NCBI RefSeq assembly: GCF_022539665.2
Contig: NC_081332.1
Coordinates: forward strand, 7,096,303-7,160,302
DNA length: 64,000 bases
From: Daphnia carinata
Lineage: Eukaryota > Arthropoda > Branchiopoda > Diplostraca > Daphniidae
Direction of reading: 5' to 3'
Made by a program: the position numbers and the translations under genes. The first letter of the stretch is position 1, and every line of letters begins with the position of its first letter. Shown here in pieces: positions 35,383 through 47,199 of this stretch. Below the pieces are notes generated by a model. That model worked only from the letters and a program-made list of their open reading frames with translations. It was not told where the DNA came from and made no database searches.

Positions 35383-37030
35383 TTATTTTAACGGAACTTC
35401 TGCTACACCAATGGCGCTTCGTAAGTCAGAGAACCGAGGGTTGGGCAGTGGTTTGGTGAATGGATCAGCTAGTTGACTGACAGTCGGAGTGAATGCCACG
35501 TCAATTTCTTTTGCCTCTTGGTATTGACGGATGAAGTAATAGCGCACATCGATGTGTTTGGTTCTCTGATGAAATTTTGGATTCTTGATATGCTCGATTG
35601 CGGATTGATTGTCGCACTTAAGAGAAAGGGGTTGGTTCCATTCAGGTGCTAGGTCACGTAACAATCGACGAATCCAGATTGATTCTTTCGTGGCTTCACA
35701 AGCAGCGATGAACTCTGCTTCTGTGGTAGATAACGCAATACACAGTTGACGACGGCTGCTCCAAGCAACCGGCCCACCGTTAAAAATGAAAACATAACCT
35801 GATGTTGATTGGTGAGTTTCAATATTCCCGGCGTAATCTGCGTCTGTGTACCCAATAGGACCAGGCGGATCGGTGGAACAGAAGACTCCCAACTGCTTCT
35901 TTGAATGGTGCCTGTACTGCCACCTTTCCATCTTGGCTCTTTTGTAGTCGTGAACCCGGATCAGCAGGTAGGCTCTTTGGACAGCAATCGCTCATGTGGA
36001 ACCGCCGCAGAATCTTTTTAATGTAGTCAGGTTGGAACAGGTAAAGTGTCTGGTTTGGGCGGTCACGTGTGATGGATAAGCCTACAAAGTGGTTTGCAAT
36101 AGATGAACGCATATCAAAATGCTTTCCTAGATATTCAATTATTTGAGAAATTGCACTGCTGCTGCTGCTGCAAATCAGCCCGTCATCTACCCAAATGATC
36201 ACTATCACTAATTCATTTGGTTGTCGGCGGAAGTAGAGGCATGGATCAGCGTCACTTGGACGTAAGCCGAATTTTTTAAAGAAGGTATCAAAGTGGCAAT
36301 TCCACACACGAGACGCTTGCTTTAGGCCATAGAGGCACTTGTGTAGACGGCAAACGAAATTTTCTTGGTTTGGAATAGCAAAACCTTCCGGCTGCTCCAG
36401 GTAAATCTCTTCATTTAATTCTCCATACAGGAACGCAGTTTTGATGTCTAGTTGTTTCATTTCTAGATTCTGAGCAGCGACAAACGAGAAAACTATCCGT
36501 AGTGTGTCGTATTTGGCAACTGGTGCGTATGTCTCTCCATAATCGATGCCCCAGCGCTGGGAGAAACCTTTTGCCACTAATCTCGCCTTAAAACGAGGGG
36601 ATTCACGATGAACACCAGGCTTGACTTTGAAAACCCATCTGCTCTTTATAGGTGATCTACCGGCTGGTAACTTTACCAGCGTCCAAGTTTTGTTATGCAT
36701 TAGAGAGTCGTACTCTTCCTTAATTGCCAGTTTCCAAAGATGGGCGTCAACAGATTTCATGGCATCTGAATAGCTGGTTGGTTCATAGGGCTCTTCTTCT
36801 GTCTGGTGAAAAACTGACTGTAGTGATTCCTCCCACTGACGTTTTGGTTCTCGTTGACGGAGGGGGTATGGAGAGTTGCGTACTCGTTCGGTAACCTGTG
36901 GGACCAGGTGATTCTGTTTTTCTGATAATGGAGGAATTGTTTCTGATTGATCTGGTAGAAGAGATTTAGAGTTATGTCGATCGTTGAGTCTCTTGTAATG
37001 GATGGTTCTTTTGGCAGTTCATTTGTCACT
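35383..37030 (-). pseudogene. Copia pol, reverse transcriptase and RNase H part
   Basis: The RT (36,760-35,950) shows W(V)FKVKPG, ARLVAKGFSQ, TYAPVAKYDTLR, LDIKTAFLYGELNEEIY, CLYGLKQASR and a WVDD catalytic box where copia elements usually have YVDD. RNase H (35,850-35,383) shows YTDADYAG, STSGYVF, STTEAEFIAACEA and KHIDVRYYFIR. Between VGSLLF of the RT and GYTDADYAG of RNase H only about a dozen residues remain, where relatives have about 60-70. This means a roughly 150-180 bp internal deletion plus a frame change at about 35,900. Another frame change near 37,020 separates RT from integrase. Confidence 0.85.
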
Positions 37031-37074
37031 GTCAGATCTTCTTGTGCGATGGAATTTGGCTCCTCGATGTTGCG

Positions 37075-38529
37075 TTAATGGTGTATTCTAGGAATTGGGA
37101 TGAGTGAATCAGACAACGAAGCTAACGGATTAACAGTATCCGGAAAAGTGACATCATAAGTGTTAGAGACTTGTTCGTCAAAAATGACGTCTCGACTAAT
37201 ATTGATTTTCCTCGTGACAGCATCCCAAAACCGGTAGGCTTTTTGTGTGGAACTGAAGCCAACAAAATAACACTTTTTGCTTTTTGAGTCAAGCTTTCTT
37301 CTTTCAGTCTTAGGTATATGGATTAACGCAACGGATCCAAAGATGCGCAAGTTCGAGATGTTGGGCTTTACACCATACCAGCTCTGATAAGGTGTTGTTG
37401 GGGATGCTTTATTGGCGACACGATTCAACGTGTAAACAGTGCAGTCGATGGCTTCTGCCCAGAGCTCCAGAGGAAGATGTTTAGCGTGGAGAAGGCAGCG
37501 GCCACCTTCAACAATTGTTCGGTTGGCTCTTTCGGACACACCATTTTGTTCTGGCGTGTATGGTGCTGATGTCTCGTGGCGGATTCCTTTTGCAGACAGC
37601 CAGGCTTGGAAGGAACTATCCATGAATTCGCCACCATTATCTGATCTTAATGTGTGTATGATTTGTCCGGTCTCGGTGCGAGCTAAGTTGACATAGCTTT
37701 TGAAACAGTCAGCTACTTCAGATTTTTGCTTAAGAAAGGAGACAACACGCCAGCCACTGTAGTCATCTGTAAATAGAACAAAGAATTTCGAGCCGCCAGG
37801 TCTTACATGCATCGGACCGCAAACGTCTGAATGTATAAGTTGGCAAACTTGTGTGGCTCGAGTCCGACCTGTAGGGAAAGGATCCCGTTGCATTTTTCCT
37901 GATACACATCCCAAACATGGCTCTGTTGGTGGATTGTCGTTAGCCGGCAGGATGAGACCATCTACCAGCTGTTGAGAGACCATTTTGGATATTGTTTTAT
38001 AGCTGATATGAGCTAATCGTTGATGCCAGATAGCAACAGATGGAGGTCCCGGTGAGGAAAAGCAGGCTACTTCATCTTTCGGGTTGATAGTGATAGCTAG
38101 ATGGTAGAGAGTTCTGCCCACGCGTTCTCCAACCAGCACGACGACATCGTCTTTGCAGAAACTCACATTCGATTCGACGAAAAGTACAGAAAGCCCCACA
38201 TCTGTTACTGCAGCTATTGATAAGAGGTTTGTTCCAAGATCAGGCACGTATAGAACCATCTCAACAGTGACAATGCGTTGGGCTCCACTGACTGTTGCCG
38301 TGAACTCTACGTCGCCATGACCAAATACTGAGAGGCGAGTGTGGCCGATGCCATTTACGATCCATGAACCTGGTTTAACTGGGGTGAAGGTTTTGAAAAA
38401 GGATCGCTGATCTGACATGTGCTGAGTGGCACCTGAATCTGCGAACCAATCCTTTGAGCTGCGAGCTGTGTAGCAGGTAGAGTGGGATAAATAGCCGTGA
38501 TCTTCACTTTCTACAGTTTGAACTTGCAT
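37075..38529 (-). pseudogene. Copia pol, protease and integrase part
   Basis: Protease DWFADSGATQHMS near the N-terminus. Integrase finger HQRLAHIS..CLGCVSGKMQ; integrase core first Asp in HSDVCGPM, second in RSDNGGEF, Glu in TPEQNGVSERANRT. Then the copia connector NRVANKASPTTPYQSWYG. It ends at TAA (37,077-37,075), beyond which the same phase reads on for a few dozen codons, so the stop is probably a mutation. ATG 38,529 is internal to the original gag-pol. Confidence 0.88.
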
Positions 38530-39469
38530 GCAGGTGTGGATAAAACAAGTCTGCTCGTTGCTCCTCTTTCGTTTCTAATTCTAGAACGACAAACGTCTTG
38601 CGTGTGATTAGGCTTGGAGCAGTAAGTGCATCGGGTATAAGGATGATGCCGGGGTGAGCCCTCTTGTCTTGGTACTCTTCCACGTCGCCCTCGTAAAGTA
38701 CTTAGGCGGCCGCGAAACGGGCGTGGTGAAAAGTTTTGGGCAAAGAAGGCAGTATCAAGAGTGTCTTGTTGTCCTCTGCTCCATCTTCTTGCCATGGTCT
38801 CTTCCTTTAGGAGACGAAAGTCAACAAAGCTATAGTCTTGTCAGCGGCTGGCACGCTATCCCAGGCAGTAATGAAGCTACGAAAACTTGGCGGTAGCGTG
38901 CAAATTATCTTGGTCATAATTTGTACATTGGTGACTGGTGCACCAACATCAGATAGTTGCGTTGCCATTGTCTCAATCTCAGTGATATGCGACATAATGT
39001 CATGATCAGGCTGGAATTGATACTCAAAAAACTTTTGTTGTAAAATGTGTTGGTTTTCAACTGCATTGCGTAGGTGTTGTGACCCACATATCATGTGTGC
39101 CCTGACAGGCGAACACACATATCATGTGCAGTAGTGCAGTTAACAAGAGATCTTTGCTGTTGGGTTTCGATTGTAGCCACTAAGTAGTTGCGAGCAAGTA
39201 TGTCTCTTCTGAGCCACTCAGCAATAACATCACCGTTAACAATATTCTCTTCAACAACAACCTTAAATTGCAGAAAGTGAGATTGAATCTGTTGGCACTT
39301 GCAAAGTATTGCATCTAAATACCTCAACAGGACAGGCTTCTTCCCCGTTAACAATTTTGACAAGATTGTGTTGTTCGAGCAACAGCCAACAACCAAATTT
39401 CCACAAAGAGAAATTCTGTCCATTAAATTTGGCTATGTGGCTTACTTCTCGTAGCGTAGAACTGGCCAT
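38530..39469 (-). pseudogene. Copia gag, broken into three frames
   Basis: Starts at ATG 39,469, about 25 nt inside the primer-binding site, with the UBN2-type signature FNGQNFSLWKFG. The helical capsid part (IAEWLRRDILARNYLVATIE) is in a second phase. The next part (LPPSFRSFITAWDSV) returns to the first phase. The Arg/Gly-rich nucleocapsid with CCHC knuckle CTYCSKPNHTQDVC (about 38,640) is in the third. At least three single-base-type frame changes, so non-functional. Confidence 0.82.
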
Positions 39470-39493
39470 CTTGATTCAGAAAGGGTACGTGAG

Positions 39494-39508
39494 CTGGGCC
39501 CATAACCT
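39494..39508 (-). other. Copia primer-binding site (initiator Met tRNA type)
   Basis: Minus strand GGTTATGGGCCCAGC directly follows the LTR end ..CTCAACA. This is the standard copia-family site complementary to an internal half of initiator methionine tRNA. Confidence 0.85.
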
Positions 39509-39757
39509 GTTGAGTTCAAGAGTATTCAGTTAGCTAGAGGATTCTGTGTTATCACAGGCTTCTGTGTTGTCACAGGCTTCTGCATTGAATACAGGTAATT
39601 CTAACACTAAATAATATCTGCACAAACATTCAATTATAATATATAAATATATGAAAATACCTTGGAAAGAAAAGTTGCAGGGAATGGCAAACAACGTGGG
39701 TTTAATTCAGCAGACGACAGAATAGAGAGTGAACAATATATCAAAAGAGAAGCCTGA
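39509..39757 (-). repeat. 5' LTR of the copia element
   Basis: Inner end complete (TGTTGAGTTCAAG on the plus strand at 39,509). The outer end lacks the last two bases (CA on plus strand) found in the other LTR before satellite resumes at 39,758. Confidence 0.88.
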
Positions 39758-42700
39758 TTCAATGTGAATATAGTGTTATAGAATCAGTTTCAATAGCTAC
39801 ATTCAAACAGCATCAAATATACGTGTATTCAATGTGGATATATTGTTATAGAATCAGTTTCAATATCTACATTCAAACAGTATCAAATATACGTGTATGT
39901 ATTCAATGTGAATATAGTGTTATAGAATCAGTTTTAATAGCTACATTCAAACAGCATCAAATATACGTGTATTCAATATGAATATAGTGTTATAGAATCA
40001 GTTTCAATATCTACATTCAAACAGCATCAAATATACGTGTATTCAATGTGTATGTAGTGTTTTAGAATCAGTTTCAATACCTACATTCAAACAGCATCAA
40101 ATATACGTGTATTCAATATGAATATAGTGTTCTAGAATCAGTTTAATGATCTATATTCAAAAAGTATCAAATTTACGTGAATTCAATGTGAATATAGTGT
40201 TATAGAATCAGTTTCATGATCTACATTCAAACAGCATCAAATATACGTGTATTCAAGGTGAATGTAGTGTTTTAGAATCAGTTTCAATATCTACATTCAA
40301 ACAGCATCAAATATACGTGTATTCAATGTGAATATAGTGTGATACATTGAATTTCAATATCTACATTCAAACAGCATCCAATATACGTGTATTCAATATG
40401 AATATAGTGTTCTAGAATCAGTTTAATGGTCTACATTCAAAAAGTATCAAATTTATGTGTATTCAATGTGAATCTAGTGTTATAGAATCAGTTTCATGAT
40501 CTACATTCAAACAGCATCAAATATACGTGTATTCAATGTGAATATAGTGTTATAGAATCAGTTTCATGATCTACATTCAAACAGTATCAAATATACGTGT
40601 ATTCAATGTGAATATAATGTGATACAGTGAGTTTCAATATCTACATTCAAACAGCATCAAATATGCGTGTATTCAATGTGAATGTAGTGTTATAGAATCA
40701 GTTTCAATATCTTCATTCAAACAGCATCAAATATACGTGTATTCAATGGGAATTTAGTGTAATAGAATCAGTTTCAATAGCTACATTCAAACAGCATCAA
40801 ATATACGTGTATTCAATGTGAATATAATGTTATAGAATCAGTTTCAATAGCTACATTCAAACAGCATCAAATATACGTGTATTCAATGTGAATATAGAGT
40901 TATAGATCAGTTTGAATATCTTCATTCAAACAGTATCAAATGTACTTGTATTCAATGTGAATATAGTATGATACAGTGAGTTTCAATATCTACATTCAAA
41001 TAGCATCAAATATACGTGTAGTCAATGTGGATATAGTGTTCTACAATCAGTTTCGTAATCTCCATTGAAACAGTATCAGATTTACGTGTATTCAATGTGA
41101 ATATAGTGTTATAAAATCAGTTTCATGATCTACATTCAAACAGCATCAAATATACGTGTATTTAATGTGAATATAGTGTGATACAGTGAGTTTCAATATC
41201 TACATTCAAACAGAATCAAATATACGTGTATTCAATGTGAATATAGTGTTATAGAATCAGTTCCATGATCTACATTCAAACAGTATCAAAAATCCGCGTA
41301 TTAAATGTGAATAAAGTGTGATACATTGATTTTCCATATCTACATTCAAACAGCATCAAATATACGTGTATTCAATATGAATATAGTGTTCTAGAATCCG
41401 TTTAATGATCTACATTCAAAAAGTATCAAATTTCCGTGTATTCAATGTGAATATAGTGTTATAGAATCAGTTTCATGATCTACATTCAAACAGCATCAAA
41501 TATACGTGTATTTAATGTGAATATAGTGTGATACAGTGAATTTCAATATCTACATTCAAACAGCATCAAATATACGTGTATTCAATGTGAATATAGTGTT
41601 ATAAAATCAGTTTCATGATCTACATTCAAACAGTATCAAATGTACGTGTATTCAATGAGAATATAGTGTTCTACAATCAGTTTCGTAATCTCCATTGAAA
41701 CAGTATCAAATTTACGTGTATTCAATGTGAATATAGTGTTATAGAATCAGTTCCATGATCTACATTCAAACAGCATCAAATATACGTATATTCAATGTGA
41801 ATATAGTGTTATAAAATCAGTTTCAATATCTACATTCAAACAGCATCAAATATACGTGTATTCAATGTAAATATAGTGTTATACAATGAGTTTCAATATC
41901 TACATTCAAACAGCATCAAATATACGTGTATTCAATGTGAATATAGTGTGATACAGTGAGTTTTAATATCTACATTCAAACAGCATCAAATATACGTGTA
42001 TTCAATGTGAATATAGTGTGATAAAGTGAGTTTCAATATCTACATTCAAACAACATCAAATATACGTGTATTCAATATGAATATAGTGTTCTAGAATCAG
42101 TTTAATGATCTACATTCAAACAGTATCAAATTTAAGTGTATTCAATGTGAATATAGTGTTATAGAATCAGTTTCATGATCTACATTCAAACAGCATCAAA
42201 TATACGTGTATTTAATGTGAATATAGTGTGATACAGTGAGTGTCAATATCTACATTCAAACAGAATCAAATATACGTGTATTCAATGTGAATATAGTGTT
42301 CTAGAATCAGTTCCATGATCTACATTCAAACAGTATCAAAAATACGTGTATTAAATGTGAATATAGTGTGATACATTGAGTTTCAATATAAACATTCAAA
42401 CAGCTTCAAATATACGTGTAGTCAATGTGAATATAGTGTGATACAGTGATTTTCCATTTCTACATTCAAACAGCATCAAATATACGTGTATTCAATATGA
42501 ATATAGTGTTCTAGAATCAGTTTCAATATCTACATTCAAACAGCATCAAATATACGTGTATTTAATGTGAATATAGTGTCATAGAATCAGTTTCAATAGC
42601 TACATTCAAACAGCATCAAATATACGTGTATTCAATGTGAATATAGTGTGATACAGTGATTTTCAATATCTACATTCAAACAGCACCAAATATACGTGTT

Positions 42701-43620
42701 TTCCTATGAATATAGTATTCTAGAATCAGTTTCATGATCTACATTCAAACAGTATCAAATTACGTGTATTCAATGTGAATATAGTGTTATAGAATCAGTT
42801 TCATGATCTACATTCAAACAGTATCAAATATACGTGTATTCAATGTGAATATAGTATGATACAGTGAGTTTCAATATCTACATTTAAATAGCATCGAATA
42901 TACATGTATTCAATGTGAATATAGCGTTATAGAATCAGTTTCATGATCTAAATTCAAATAGTATCAAATAGACCTGTATTCAATGTGAATATAGTGTGAT
43001 ACAGTGAGTTTAAATATATACATTCAAATAGCATCAAATATACGTGTATTCAATGTTAATATAGTGTGATACAGTGAGTTTCAATATCTACATTCAAACA
43101 GCATCATATATACGTGTATTCAATGTGAATATAGTGTGATACAGTGAGTTTCAATATCTGCATTCAAACAGCATCAAATATACGTGTATTCAATGTAAAT
43201 ATAGTGTTATGGAATCAGTTTCATGATCTACATTCAAACAGTATCAAATATACGTTTATTCAATGTGAATATATTGTGATACAAGGAGTTCAAAAATCTC
43301 TACAGTGAAACAGCATATAAATATACGTGATTTCATTATGAATATAGTGTGATACAGTGAGTTTCAATATCTATATTCAAACAGCATCAAATATACGTGT
43401 ATTCAATGTGAATATATTGTTATGGAATCAGTTTCATGATCTACATTCAAACAGTATCAGATAAACGTGTATCCAATGTGAATATACTGTGATACAGTGA
43501 GTTTCAATATCTACAGTCAAATAGCATATAAATATATGTTTTATTTCAATATGAATATAGTTCAAACTCCATCAAATAAACTTAACTTCAATAATATAGT
43601 AAGATTACGTGATTTATTGC
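39758..43620. repeat. Right arm of the 70-bp satellite, diverged units
   Basis: Same 70-bp unit and phase family as the main array, about 54 units. It has many more substitutions and keeps both the GTTATAGAATCAG and GTGATACAGTGAG classes. Decay increases towards 43,600, where the units become hard to align. Confidence 0.92.
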
Positions 43621-43807
43621 TTTTGTTGCTACTACCCTCCTCCGCCTCTCCCCACTGACTGTTTCGTCTCTTGTTTCGTTTTTTTTATTACCCTTTGGAC
43701 GCATAATGGGGGGGGGGGGTCAATGACAGGACATAAATCATACGTGTTGACCTTGCTTATATTGTAACATTCTGGTTCTGTTTCACGCATGACCTACACG
43801 CAAACTT
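43621..43807. other. Short non-satellite segment
   Basis: A 187-bp C/T-rich and G-homopolymer stretch (G12 near 43,710) between decayed satellite units. No gene or known element recognised. Confidence 0.4.
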
Positions 43808-43925
43808 TAGCGTTCAAACACATATAAATATACAAATATACGTGTATTCAATTCAAACAGTGAATATATTGTTATGGAATCAGCACAAGTTGGCGTCACC
43901 AAGTTTTATTTCAATATGAATATAG
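43808..43925. repeat. Decayed satellite remnant
   Basis: Recognisable pieces of the 70-bp unit (ACGTGTATTCAATTCAAAC, TGTTATGGAATCAG, TTCAATATGAATATAGTG), rearranged. Confidence 0.7.
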
Positions 43926-44414
43926 TGGTATAAAACCACGCCGGAGATGTGTTTTTAGAGCCAGTCCTTACTTTCCTCATCACACAGTCGTGCAGTAGAG
44001 TCTTAAGTTTTACCTTGTGTAACCCCGAACTGCTGAGTGAAATACACTGTAACAAGTACCAGCAGTCGTTTTTTCTACTTCGCCTCTGCAAGCTACCAGC
44101 CGAGACGACGACCCAGACCGGCACCGCCCCCATACTTCGACATCACGCCACCACACCTTCAACTCTCTCCAGCGCCATGACTTCCACGTAAGTACCCCCA
44201 ACCCCTTATCCTTCTTAACTTTCCTTGCTAGTGATCTTTTCATATCCGGGCAGCCGACGTGACTGGCTGCCGGATCCCAACAACTATAACTATGCACCAC
44301 CCATCAATTGACCAGAATATTAGATTAAGCAACTAACCTGACGGTCGGCAGTTTTGACTGTACTATTTGTGTGCGTTAATCTCCGGTCGCGTTAGACGTG
44401 ACTCAATTATTGCA
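43926..44414 (+). mobile_element. 489-bp insertion with TG..CA ends and ATAG duplication, possible solo LTR
   Basis: Starts TGGTATAAAACC and ends ATTATTGCA. ATAG lies on both sides (43,922-43,925 and 44,415-44,418), and the satellite phase continues across it. It has a TATAAAA near its left end and an ATG with good context near 44,177 followed at once by a CACG|TAAGTA donor-like site. An imperfect GC hairpin (GGCAGCC..GGCTGCC, about 44,250-44,272) lies downstream. The ends and duplication fit an LTR. The family is not recognised and no other copy lies in the window. Confidence 0.45.
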
Positions 44415-45409
44415 ATAGTGTGATACAGTGAGTTTCAATATCTATAATAAGACAGCATCAAAAATACGTGTATTCAATGGGAATATAGTGTTATAGAATC
44501 AGTTTCATGATCTACATTCAAACAGTATCAAATATACGTGAATTCAATGTGAATATAGTGTTGTACAGTGTGTTTCAATATCTAAAATCAAACAGTATCA
44601 AATATACGTGTATTCAATGTGAATATACTCTGATACAGTGAGTTACAATATGTACAGCCAAACAGCAGGTAAATTACGTGATTTCAATGTGAATATAGTG
44701 TGATACAGTGAGTTTCAATATCTACATTAAAACAGCATCAAATATACGTGTATTCAATTTGAATATAGTTTGATACAATGGGTTTCAATATCTACAATCA
44801 AACAGCATCAAATATACGTGTATTCAATGTGAATATAGTGTTATACAATCAGTTTCAATATCTACATTCAAACAGCATAAAATATACGTGTATTAAATGT
44901 GAATATAGTGTTATAGAATCAGTTTCATGATCTACATTCAAACAGTATCAAATATTCGTGTATTCAATGTGAATATAGTGTGATACAGTGAATTTCAATA
45001 TCTACATTCAAACAGCATCAGATATACGTGTATTCAATGTGAATATAGTGTGATACAGTGAGTTTTAATATCTACATTAAAACAGCATCAAATATACGTG
45101 TATTCAATGTGAATATAGTGTGATACAGTGAGTTTCAATATCTACATTCAAACAGCATCAGATATACGTGTATTCAATGTGAATATAAAGTGATACCGTG
45201 AGTTTTAATATCTACATTAAAAAGCCTGAAATATACGTGTATTCAATGTGAATATATTGTTATAGAATCAGTTTCATGATCTACAATCAAACAGCATCAA
45301 ATATACGTGTTTTCAATGTGAATATAGTGTGATACAGTGAGTTTCAATATCTAAATTCAAACAGCATCAAATATACGTGTATTCAATGTGAATATAGTGT
45401 GATACAGTG
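44415..45409. repeat. Rightmost block of the 70-bp satellite
   Basis: About 14 diverged units, mainly of the GTGATACAGTGAG class, ending abruptly at GATACAGTGC. Confidence 0.92.
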
Positions 45410-45986
45410 CGTTGACCGCAAATGATCTGATGACGTCGTGATCTACAAGTCACTAATACTTAGTTTTTTTGTAGAACTTACTGCTAAGGCTCTAAGTCCT
45501 CGTTCACGAAATAGGTACACCCGGTTTTTCCCCATAAGCGTAATGCTAAGAATAGGTTTTTTAAAATTTTATATAAAATACTTAGAGTTGAGCTAAAAAA
45601 ATCTTTTTTCCCAAAAGATATAGCATTTCTTACTTAATATAGATGTAATGTTATTTTTTCGAAAATAATTTTTCTCAATACTCCTCCCTATCCCTGGAAG
45701 TTAACTCCCCTCTAAGTTTTGGAACGGAAAGTGTACTGCACACTTGGTCACCAGAGGCGCTGCAATGCAGCTTTTTGCCGTTAATGTTTGAAATTGGGGG
45801 GGGGGGGGGATTACGTTGACTCATAAAAACTATTCTTTTCAAATTCTCCTTGAGTTTCTTATGCATGTTTCTCCCTTTTTCCAGATTCTCCAACATTTTT
45901 TGCGCAGCTTTAAGTTCCTTGTTTGAGATGCCTGATTCTTCTTCTTAAACCGCAAAGCTATCTAAGCACTTTCCATATAATCTGCA
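45410..45986. other. Non-repeat flank, no supported gene
   Basis: AT-rich DNA with a G11 run near 45,800. On the minus strand, 45,940-45,820 reads as a Lys/Glu-rich helix (KMLENLEKGRNMHKKLKEN) that could be a remnant exon, but nothing supports a gene. Together with 60,703-60,888 it is the original target of the BEL nest. Confidence 0.35.
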
Positions 45987-45991
45987 ATGAG
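45987..45991. repeat. Target-site duplication ATGAG (left)
   Basis: ATGAG immediately before the outer BEL LTR. The identical 5-mer follows the distal LTR at 60,698-60,702. Confidence 0.8.
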
Positions 45992-46106
45992 TGTCACCTA
46001 CGGTGCTGCCCTCGCGGGCAGGGCTGTAGTGGGCACGGGCCCGCAGGTGTGGTGACCCTTTGTTTGTTCTCTTTTGCCCCCTTTTTTTGTGGGAAGGGGT
46101 AGTCGT
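45992..46106 (+). repeat. Outer BEL LTR, first half of the split 5' copy
   Basis: About 95% like 60,338-60,451. Ends in GTCGT, where the next element starts. Confidence 0.85.
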
Positions 46107-46168
46107 TGTTACCCGGATCCTTGGATGTTTGAAGGGGTAGTCGTTGTTTCCCCGATCCTTGGATGTTT
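46093..46168 (+). repeat. 38-bp tandem duplication across an insertion junction
   Basis: Units 46,093-46,130 and 46,131-46,168 differ at about two or three positions. Each contains GAAGGGGTAGTCGT (host LTR plus target site) and then element sequence TGTT..CCTTGGATGTTT. The ATG assigned to gag falls in the second unit. Confidence 0.8.
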
Positions 46169-47199
46169 GGAGGATCGGCGCCATTTGCGTATAAAACTCC
46201 CTTTAACGGCGACCCGCGTGACTGGCTACTCTTTTCCTCGCGCTTCCAGGCTCTCGTCCATGACGTCATCCCGAACGACGCCCAGCGCTTAGCCATTCTA
46301 ACCGAGTCGGTAGGCCCTAATGTTCTGCGCCGCATCTCCCCGCTTTTGAGAGCGCCTCGAGGCTACCCGGCTGTTCTTTCCTACCTGAAGAAACACTACG
46401 GTTCCAGTGAGCAGATTGCGCGCTGCCAAATTCGCGATCTGTTGAGCCTCCTTATCGTCAAACCAGGTGATCGTCAGGCGCTGGAGCTGTTTTCCGATCA
46501 GCTACACGGAGCAGTCGTCGTATTGGAGCAAGGAGGACTGGAGCACGACTTGAAGAGTGCTGCCAACTTAGACCAGGTGGTTCAAAAGCTGCCGCCTCTT
46601 TTTCGCCATCGCTGGGCCCGCTATGTGCGAAAACGTTTGCCAAGAGTTGTAGATCTTGGCGATCTCGATCGGTTTCTGGAGGAGGTTGTTGAAGAGGAGA
46701 GGATTGCCTTTGCGTCTGTCGAGCTAACGCCCAGGATCGAGCTCCGCGGAAAGCATGTCACTTTCGACAATCCAAACCTCACAAGACAACCTTCATTCAA
46801 ATCCTCAGCCGCCAAGTCACCGCCCGTCCGTCCACCTCCGACCGTTTTGTCTACTCAGGCCATGAGAGAGGCGGACATCGAGTGCCCGAGCTGCGGTGAG
46901 GCTCATCGCTTAAACAGCTGTGTGGAATTTCGACGGAAGTCGCCATCGAGCGTTGTTGGCGAAGGAAAAAGGAAAAAGTATGTTTCAACTGCCTCGGAGG
47001 AAAACATCGAAGTGCCGACCGTCCTTCGAAGCCGGCATGTGAAACGTCCGGATGCCGTGCTTGCCATCATTCGTTGCTGCATGGTGCGGAAAGAGTTTTC
47101 CCCGAGAGGAGTGGACACCGCCGTTTTCCACCTCCGAATGAAGATTCGAGCGACGTTCCAGGTCCACAGACTTTCGCCATTGCCCCCCGTTCAGCATAA
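46163..47199 (+). pseudogene. BEL/Pao gag with frameshifted zinc-finger region
   Basis: Capsid-like part (FNGDPRDWLLFSSRFQALVH, KHYGSSEQIARCQIRDLL) matches the BEL gag pattern. The first finger CPSCGEAHRLNSC is followed by a frame change near 46,965. In the new phase the second finger reads VCFNCLGGKHRSADRP and the third CETSGCRACHHSLLHG, diagnostic of BEL/Pao. The phase ends at TAA 47,197-47,199, after which the same phase runs into protease, so the stop is probably a mutation. The original N-terminus is missing, fused to the LTR end. Confidence 0.85.

Larger units (their letters stand above)
34773..39757 (-). mobile_element. Decayed Ty1/copia retrotransposon inserted in the satellite
   Basis: Two direct LTR copies (34,773-35,019 and 39,509-39,757, about 96% alike by eye) flank a minus-strand gag-pol. 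The inner ends of both LTRs are complete (TGTCAGGC.. and ..CTCAACA on the minus strand). The outer ends are shaved by 5 bp (left) and 2 bp (right), and no target duplication is visible. The satellite resumes on each side with about 17 bp missing. Gag-pol has several frame changes, one stop and an internal deletion, so the copy is dead. Confidence 0.92.

Noticed and set aside
17258-45409. CRISPR-like array appearance (regular short repeats)
   Set aside because: There are no unique spacers. The whole 70-bp unit repeats, and the context is eukaryotic.
45675-45960. Lys/Glu-rich minus-strand frame as a host exon
   Set aside because: Possible but unsupported: no clear splice signals and no homologous domain recognised.
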